Shown here: positions 8,281 through 13,900 of the stretch, piece by piece
Position numbering within the stretch: the stretch's first letter is position 1
Layout: the number at the start of each line of letters is the position of its first letter
Assembly (NCBI GenBank): GCA_027600665.1
Contig: JADGJL010000661.1
Coordinates: 1-13,900 of the forward strand
Length of the DNA stretch: 13,900 nucleotides
Source: Irineochytrium annulatum
Taxonomy: Eukaryota; Chytridiomycota; Chytridiomycetes; Chytridiales; Chytridiaceae
Reading direction: 5' to 3'
Notes under the pieces: model-generated
Seen by the model: only the letters and a program-made list of their open reading frames with translations
Databases searched by the model: none
Told to the model about the DNA's origin: nothing
Made by a program: the position numbers and the translations under genes

Positions 8281-11200
8281 ATGTACAAAGGACATGGCCA
8301 GCAGGGGGCGGCTGGGGAAGGGGCATCGCAGCACCTCCGGCATCGGCAAACGGAGGGCACGGGAGGCAGCAAATCGACGGTGGAAACGATCTCCGGGGAC
8401 CGGCGCCGGCATCAGGACTCCCTGCAGCAACCGGGGAGCTCGTCGGCATCGGTGAAAGATCGACCGGGTGTAGTAGGCGGGGGGCGCAGGAGGGGATGGA
8501 CTGGAGGTGGAGCGCCGCCGCCGCTTCCGACTGGAGAGGACATGGGGCAACAATTCAGCGGACCAGTGGGTTTGGGGTCGAAGGAAGCCGGCGAGGGCAC
8601 GGGTGCTGTCGCTGATTTGCAGCGACTCCACCGGGCTCAAATTATGATGTTGAAGCACGCCCAAGAACGGGAGATGGACGAGTTCACTCAACCGGGGGTT
8701 GGACCTGGCGATGGTGGGGCGCGAGTGAATCCTGGCTTAAGTGAACCAGCGGAATCTGGCGGCAGTGTGCGCGTTGGCGAGCGAAAGACAGTGCGTTAGC
8801 TTTATTTTACTCTTAACGCGATCCGTGTCATTAATATTTGGAGCAGGAGGAGTTACGGACAGGCTCGAGCGCTTTTGCGGTGCCGCCACCACCATCCGCG
8901 GCGATGGAGGGATTGTCAGTATGGACCGGTTTTAATACACCTCATGTTGGACCAGGCAGCAGCGGCATAATGTCGACCTTACCTGAGTTTTCGGGTGCTT
9001 ACAGTGGAGAGGGGGATCTGTTGTCGGCATCTTCGATGAAGGCGAGCCAAGCATTGTCGGACGCCGTCGATTCCTCCGATAATGTGATTTCAATGCTCAT
9101 GTCGATGATGGAGAAGAATCCGACCATTACCTCACCGATGCTTGATCTTGACGTGGATGGCGCAGACTTGTTTAAAGATGTGGGCAGTGCTATTCCGATG
9201 GATGGATTGTTAGGTGAATCTGCGGATATGAAGGGGATTGGAGTTGAGAACGATATCTGGGTGAGTTATAAAACGATTTTGCCCTTTTCCGCTTTTTTCA
9301 CTGACAGTATTCATCGGCGTTTTAAGATGTTCGGCCCTTCCTCAGATGGCGCTCTTCTCCCGGTGGACTTCAAAGCGACGTCAGGAACGCGCGGACGTCA
9401 GGTGGAGGCGGTCGGACGACAACCCCCTCAGCAGATTACTTCCAATGTCCATGAGCATCACTACCACCATCACCATCGGCCGCCGGCTGAAGCGTCAGCA
9501 GATGGGCGGAGCACAGCAGCCCCAGTAGCCCCAGCGGCGGTTCGCCGTCCCGCACTGAATGAGAACAACAAGCGCCCGCCCCCGTCGTCGAATAATTCCA
9601 GCAATTCAAATTCCGGTGGGGAAAGTGACGGTGTCGAAGATGCGATAAAGAATGCTCGGGCCGGTAGGGAAGATGGTGGTGGCGGGATGGGATTGGAAGA
9701 AGTTGATGGTCATCAAGAGGCGGCAGCGGATCGCGAGTACCGGGTATGCGTTTGCGTCTTTCGTTCTGTTTTGTTAGGTTGAGTTGCTGACTTGCGGCCT
9801 ATAGAACGTATTGCAGCAGCAAGTTGCTCGGTATGGTCTGAATCCGGACGGGAGCATTTCTGGACATTACGCTAGCCACGGTTCTCCGACGTCGCCAAAG
9901 AACTTCGACGCAGCATACTACGATCGGATGCCTGTCAATCCTGCCTCGGCACGATACAATTCGAAGTACACTGAATCCGGCGTCGCGTTCCCGACTGGGC
10001 ATGCATATAGAAATGGCCGCGGTGGAGTGGAGGGAAGGGACGCGAGCACGCATCCGTATCGCGAGCCCTTTTTCTACAGACAGTCGACGGAGACGTTCGC
10101 GCCGCAAAGGGCAGAATCGGGGGTATTTCTCCGTCATCTTCATAAGTGGCTAATATGTTTATAAAGCAACCGCGTCATATGTCGCAAGATCCGAATATCG
10201 TGAGCGCGCCGTCACTTCCCCATCCTGTATCTGATGACGTGCAGCACTATCAGCACGATCAGCATTTGCATATGAACAACCCAGCGTATTTGCACCATCC
10301 CGGATACTATCAGTACTACAACAGCCAACATTACAGTAGTTACCAAGGCGGTCCGTCAAACCTGGTGGCAAACTCGAACATACCTCATCACCACGGACTG
10401 CAGCAGCATAGCACGGACGATGGCTCAATGCCAGTACAGGAGCGCATTCAACTTCGCGAGCACCAGCAGTACTTTACGGAGCATGGCCACAGAACCACTT
10501 CGGTTCAGCGTCTTCCGCAGGATGCCGCTGAGTACCGACGGCAGCACGGCCAGCATCACCACCATCATCACCACCACCATCACCGCGAGGGTGACGAACG
10601 GGCCGCCGGAGCGGCAGCAGACGATGGGGACGACGAGGGCGGTGGGCACCCGAGTGTACGGGCGAAGCAGCTGGAGGCGCGGCGGATGAGAGAGCCTTTT
10701 GCAGCCGGCAGTGCGGTGGGGGTTGGTGTTCGACACCCCGACGTCGCTTCGCTCGCGAGCGTCGGTGGCGGTGGCGCGGCTATGACAGCGACGAGTGTGA
10801 TGAACTCGAAGGAGGTGCAAGGTCTAAATAAGGCTCTGGGGGCGTTCCAGACGCAGCGGACGGCTGAGGCAGCGGCCGCAATGGGAGGCGCTGTGCCGGG
10901 ATCGGCGACATCTAACCCACTCGCGCCGAGGTTGTCTTCAGGCCAGCTGGATCTTGGCGGCGGGCCGGAGAGCGGGAAGGCAGGGGCGGCGATGGTTACG
11001 CTGGAGGACTTGGCGAGGAAGGTCCAGGATTCAGCGGCGGAGGTGATGGCGACGGTGCAGGCATTGCAGAGAGAACGGCGGGGTAGCGCCTTGGTTGGGA
11101 CGCCGACTATGCCGATCGTAGGAGGGGGACTGCCCATTGGGCCGATTGGACATGGGAGCGTGCCGCCAGCTGGGAGGGCAAAGTCGGCGCCAAGCGTCCG

Positions 11201-13312
11201 CGAGACGCCAACTGCGATGTCGGCGGCCACGGGGAAGTTCGGAAGTCCCCTTATCCGGAGCCCTTCGCTGCAAATGTCGTCTAAGCCGTCGTCAGGCAAC
11301 GATATGGCTGTGGCAGTGGCGGCGAAGGGTGGTACGGTCCCGGTGGCCACGACATCGAAGCAGTCAGCGGTTGCTGGAATCCTTGGTGGCGACGACGGTG
11401 GGGAGACATCGATTCATACGAAGGGAGTCGCTGTCACGAATTTCTTCACGGGAACCCCGGCGTTATTTTCGAAGCTGATACCTCACCTCGACGACCTGTT
11501 ACTCGCCCTCGGAAGGGATACGAAAATCCTCTACGCCAGCCCGTCCGCCATCCATTTTCTAAAGTCGTCCCCAGAGACCTTGATTGGACGGAACTTGAAG
11601 GATTTGGTGCACGACGACGATGTCCCTATCATTGTCAACGCCGTCGAAAATGGGTTTGCGGAAGGGACGGGGTTCACAATCTACATCCGCATCAAGGATT
11701 CCGCTCACCGGACGCCGTCTTCCTCCTCTAGCTCCTCGTCAGCAAGCCTCCTCGACGTACCGACACCAGACGGCATACCCATGAAGCGGGAGACCAGCAT
11801 CCCGCCTCACCTTCGACGTCACGAGGTACTCGAGCTTCTGGGACGGCCCGTGGTCGACGTACCGACCGGCAATGTCATCTACATGCTGGAGGTCGGACGA
11901 TCCTACACGCAGCAGACGCAGCAGGACCAGGCTTGGGCTTCGAGATTGGAGAATGCAAGGTTGAGGGCACTGCTAGAGGAGGAGTTGAAGGTGAGGGGCG
12001 TCGACCCGCGTGGGCACCCGTTGCTTGATGGGAACGCCGGGGCGCCAGCGGTGGCGGTGGTCGGTAAGGGAAAGGCGCCGGTGGCGATCCAAGCGGCGGT
12101 GAGTCCGTTTGTGCACGGGAGAATGCCACCGCCTCCGACTCCGCTACAAACGAGTCTACATGTGGCGGGGCCGGGCATAGGAGCACCGGTGTCTGCTGTT
12201 GTAGATACGCCGCCAGGCAGTGCGACCATGGCGGGCTCTGTGGGTTGGCCGCCTGGGCCACCAATACTTGTTCCGATTGGCGCTGGCGTTGCGAGCGCGA
12301 GCTCGGGCTCGGGCTCGGTACCTCCTCCAGTGCCTGCGGTCGTGAAGGAAGGCTCGTCGGCGAAGCCGCCGCGGAAGAAGGTTGGTATTATGTTTTACTT
12401 TCGCTTTTCGTTACCTTGCTGATGTAATTTGCTGCTCGTGTGCAGAAGGTGAAGATACCTAAGGAGGAGCTGTTCTGTCGTCGATGCGGAACAACCGTTT
12501 CTCCTGAGTGGCGGAAGGGCCCGGAGGGGCCGAAGACGCTGTGCAACGCCTGCGGACTTGCGCACTCGAAGAAGCAGCGCAAGGACATGAAGGTCACGCA
12601 GGTGTCCGCGTCGGCGGTGGCGGCCGCGGCCGTCGCAGCCGCGGCGGGCTCGACGGCATCGATCGCTACAGAGACCGTTCCAACTGTCACCACAGCCACC
12701 ACGATCGCTCCGCCGATCAACTCCTCCGACGTGCCCACGGTCAATGTTGCGCCTGTGATTAATATCGCACCGGTGGTTACCGTCGCGCCTGTGGTTATCG
12801 CGCCCTCGGTTCCTTCCGCAACTCAACAACTTGCACCGCGCCCAGCCCCGACGACATCGACGGCGCCCGTCGCACCCGTGCCGTCCACACCAATGGAAGG
12901 CGTCGAGCGATCGCCCCAGGCCGCGCCTACTCCCGCGGCGACTCCCGGCGTTGCCGGGGTGCACGATCACCCGTCGCCGCCGGAGCGGCACGTCAAACAA
13001 GGCAATGCATCGCTGCCGCATATGGGGCCTTACGCGCCCGGGCCTGATGTCGAGCGATCGGGCGTCAGTCCGACGCGGGGAGTAGGTGGTGGGGGGTGGG
13101 GGTACGGCCCGCCGCCGGTTCATCCGATGGACGCGCCTCATCATCCCATGCACGGGCCGCCAGGGCATGCCCGTGAAAGTTGGGGACATGGCGCGCCTGG
13201 GCCCCCTTACCCATCGGGTCCGCCGCCGTACCCTCGTGGGTACCCAGGGCCTGGGTACCAGCATCCGGAGCAGCCGCATCAAGAGCGTCGTCGGGACTCT
13301 TGGGAGCGGTGA
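8281..13312 (+). CDS. White Collar-2-like PAS/GATA transcription factor, gene B
   Basis: Six exons: 8281-8790, 8847-9260, 9327-9743, 9805-10122, 10167-12380 and 12446-13312, about 1,579 aa. Introns are 56, 66, 61, 44 and 65 bp, all phase 0 and at the same places as in gene A. ATG 8281 is the first in frame after a stop at 8248. The acceptor of intron 2 (AAG at 9326) is the weakest choice; 9401, 9431 and 9434 also keep the frame. Order in the protein: [10 protein letters not shown] helix block (107-134); SSDNVISM...PMLDLD block (246-272); His-rich cluster; YGLNPDG block; His10; [15 protein letters not shown] helix (830-858); PAS (985-1133); [16 protein letters not shown] helix (1142-1164); basic KPPRKKKVK; GATA finger (1302-1327); Ala/Thr/Pro/Val linker and a Gly/Pro/Tyr/His-rich tail ending RRDSWER. 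This is the WC-2 layout. Expected role: nuclear DNA-binding partner in blue-light or clock signalling. It appears to use GC-ending codons more than A does. Confidence 0.88.
9261..9326 (+). other. Stop-free, 3n-length intron 2 of gene B
   Basis: The GTGAGT donor after the conserved Trp codon matches the GTAAGT donor at the same place in gene A. The 66 bp segment has no in-frame stop and would add 22 residues beginning VSYKTILPF if retained. The matching intron of gene A is 59 bp, so retention there would shift the frame. Confidence 0.6.
10554..10583 (+). repeat. His10 tract in protein B
   Basis: Ten consecutive His codons of mixed CAT/CAC use lie in exon 5, at the place of the His11 tract in protein A. 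The mixed codons argue for selection on the peptide rather than simple slippage. Confidence 0.95.
11460..11915 (+). other. PAS domain of protein B
   Basis: Residues about 985-1133, with [46 protein letters not shown] and [11 protein letters not shown] in order. Over the 78-residue core it matches protein A at 59 positions by eye. A Ser-rich loop with eight consecutive Ser interrupts the second half. There is no LOV Cys motif, so it should be a dimerisation PAS. Confidence 0.85.
12476..12553 (+). other. GATA-type zinc finger of protein B (CX2CX18CX2C)
   Basis: Zinc ligands are Cys 1302, 1305, 1324 and 1327, with the same core as protein A; the only change in the 47-residue block is Thr to Val after CGTT. 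It lies at the start of the last exon, directly after the basic patch. It should bind the same DNA sites as protein A. Confidence 0.95.
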
Positions 13313-13900
13313 ATCTCTTTTTGCCAGAGTTGTATTGTCTAGTTACATAACTTCGTTGTCACTGAGCGCTGGGGTTCCGGGATAGCGCATGTTCGTGTTG
13401 TTTTTATTGTTAAGTGTTTTGTTGTTTATCTTGTTACATATTGCGTTTGTCGAAGTATTGCTAGATCACATCGCATGAAATATCGTGGGGTTCTATCTCG
13501 ATTTGGTTTTATTTGGCCAGAGCACGGAGGGAGCCAATTTTGTTCAATACTTCAGACAAGGACGTTCCTGCCTTTTTCGTTACCTGCAGTCTTTGAAAAC
13601 CGCAATTATTATTCTTGTAGTATTTTAAAGTACCATCGTTTTCTCGTCAAACTGCTGGTTCTATTTCGACACATTTGACCCCACGCCACGGCAGGTTGTA
13701 GCGGTCAGGAGGCCACCATAGGTTTTACCACAGCGCATGGCGACGATGCTGCAAAAATTTATGTGCACATAAATTGTAATCAAAGCGACAGACGAGAGCC
13801 TCCTGGGAAATGGAAGCCAAACAAAGCCTTACAAGCTACAAAAGCGAAATAGAAAGAAGAAAACAACATTAACAACTGATAATACAGAAGTAGAAAAAAA
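13313..13900. other. 3' flank of gene B, no supported gene
   Basis: GC content drops sharply after the B stop codon. The stretch holds T-rich sequence (13400-13440), presumably the 3' UTR, and an A-rich end (13840-13900). The only notable open frame, of 67 codons near 13475-13678, has no recognisable family and unlike composition. I see no RNA gene or mobile-element end. Confidence 0.5.
13756..13775. repeat. Perfect 20 bp palindrome
   Basis: AATTTATGTGCACATAAATT reads identically on both strands, with no spacer, centred between 13765 and 13766. It could bind a dimeric DNA-binding protein or form a cruciform. It lies about 450 bp past the gene B stop, outside any supported gene. Confidence 0.9.

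Noticed and set aside
8091..8615. 174-codon ORF overlapping the start of gene B
   Set aside because: Not supported as a protein gene: it runs out of frame across exon 1 of B, whose frame is confirmed by similarity to A. Kept only as a possible uORF.
10554..10583. CAC/CAT repeats as a CRISPR array or satellite
   Set aside because: They are in-frame His codons within coding exons, present at matching places in both paralogs.
2896..13312. WC-1-type LOV photoreceptor identity for A or B
   Set aside because: There is only one PAS-like region per protein, and no NCRFLQ-type flavin-binding motif is found, so WC-2-like fits better.
2896..13312. Inverted arrangement as a transposon or terminal inverted repeat
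   Set aside because: The symmetry is explained by two paralogous genes. Nucleotide similarity is confined mainly to coding blocks, and no transposase or target-site duplication is seen.

Overview
The window looks like nuclear DNA of a fungus, probably an early-diverging lineage (chytrid-like or Mucoromycota-like; I cannot place it further). Two long genes combine a PAS domain with a single CX2CX18CX2C GATA zinc finger, the architecture of the fungal White Collar-2 (WC-2) photoreceptor partner. A DENND6-type gene lies beside them. All three genes have short GT-AG introns (about 42-81 bp), and long His, Gln, Ser and Gly/Pro tracts are common.

Layout. 1-1944 (+): the 3' part of a DENND6/FAM116-like DENN-domain gene, cut by the window start, rebuilt here from six exons. 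1945-2895: convergent 3'-3' intergenic DNA with no supported gene. 2896-7612 (-): WC-2-like gene A, six exons, about 1,483 aa. 7613-8280: a 668 bp divergent intergenic region serving as the shared promoter of the pair, with eight HGATAR sites and six CGATC motifs. 8281-13312 (+): WC-2-like gene B, six exons, about 1,579 aa. 13313-13900: 3' flank with a perfect 20 bp palindrome and no supported gene.

Genes A and B are head-to-head paralogs, an inverted duplication. All five introns lie at matching positions and are all phase 0. The PAS cores are about 76% identical (59 of 78 residues by eye). The zinc-finger blocks differ at 1 of 47 residues, while 23 of those 47 codons differ synonymously, so the pair is old and strongly constrained rather than recently copied. 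Each protein carries more than 900 residues before the PAS domain, including conserved blocks in exons 1, 2, 4 and 5 that I do not recognise. The C-terminal tails have diverged: Gln-rich in A, Gly/Pro-rich in B.

How they may work together (inference): both proteins would pair through PAS domains with a WC-1-type flavin photoreceptor encoded elsewhere (no LOV signature is visible here) and bind GATA/GATC elements. The dense GATA and CGATC motifs in their common promoter suggest auto- and cross-regulation. The DENND6 gene is a membrane-traffic gene with no evident link to the pair.
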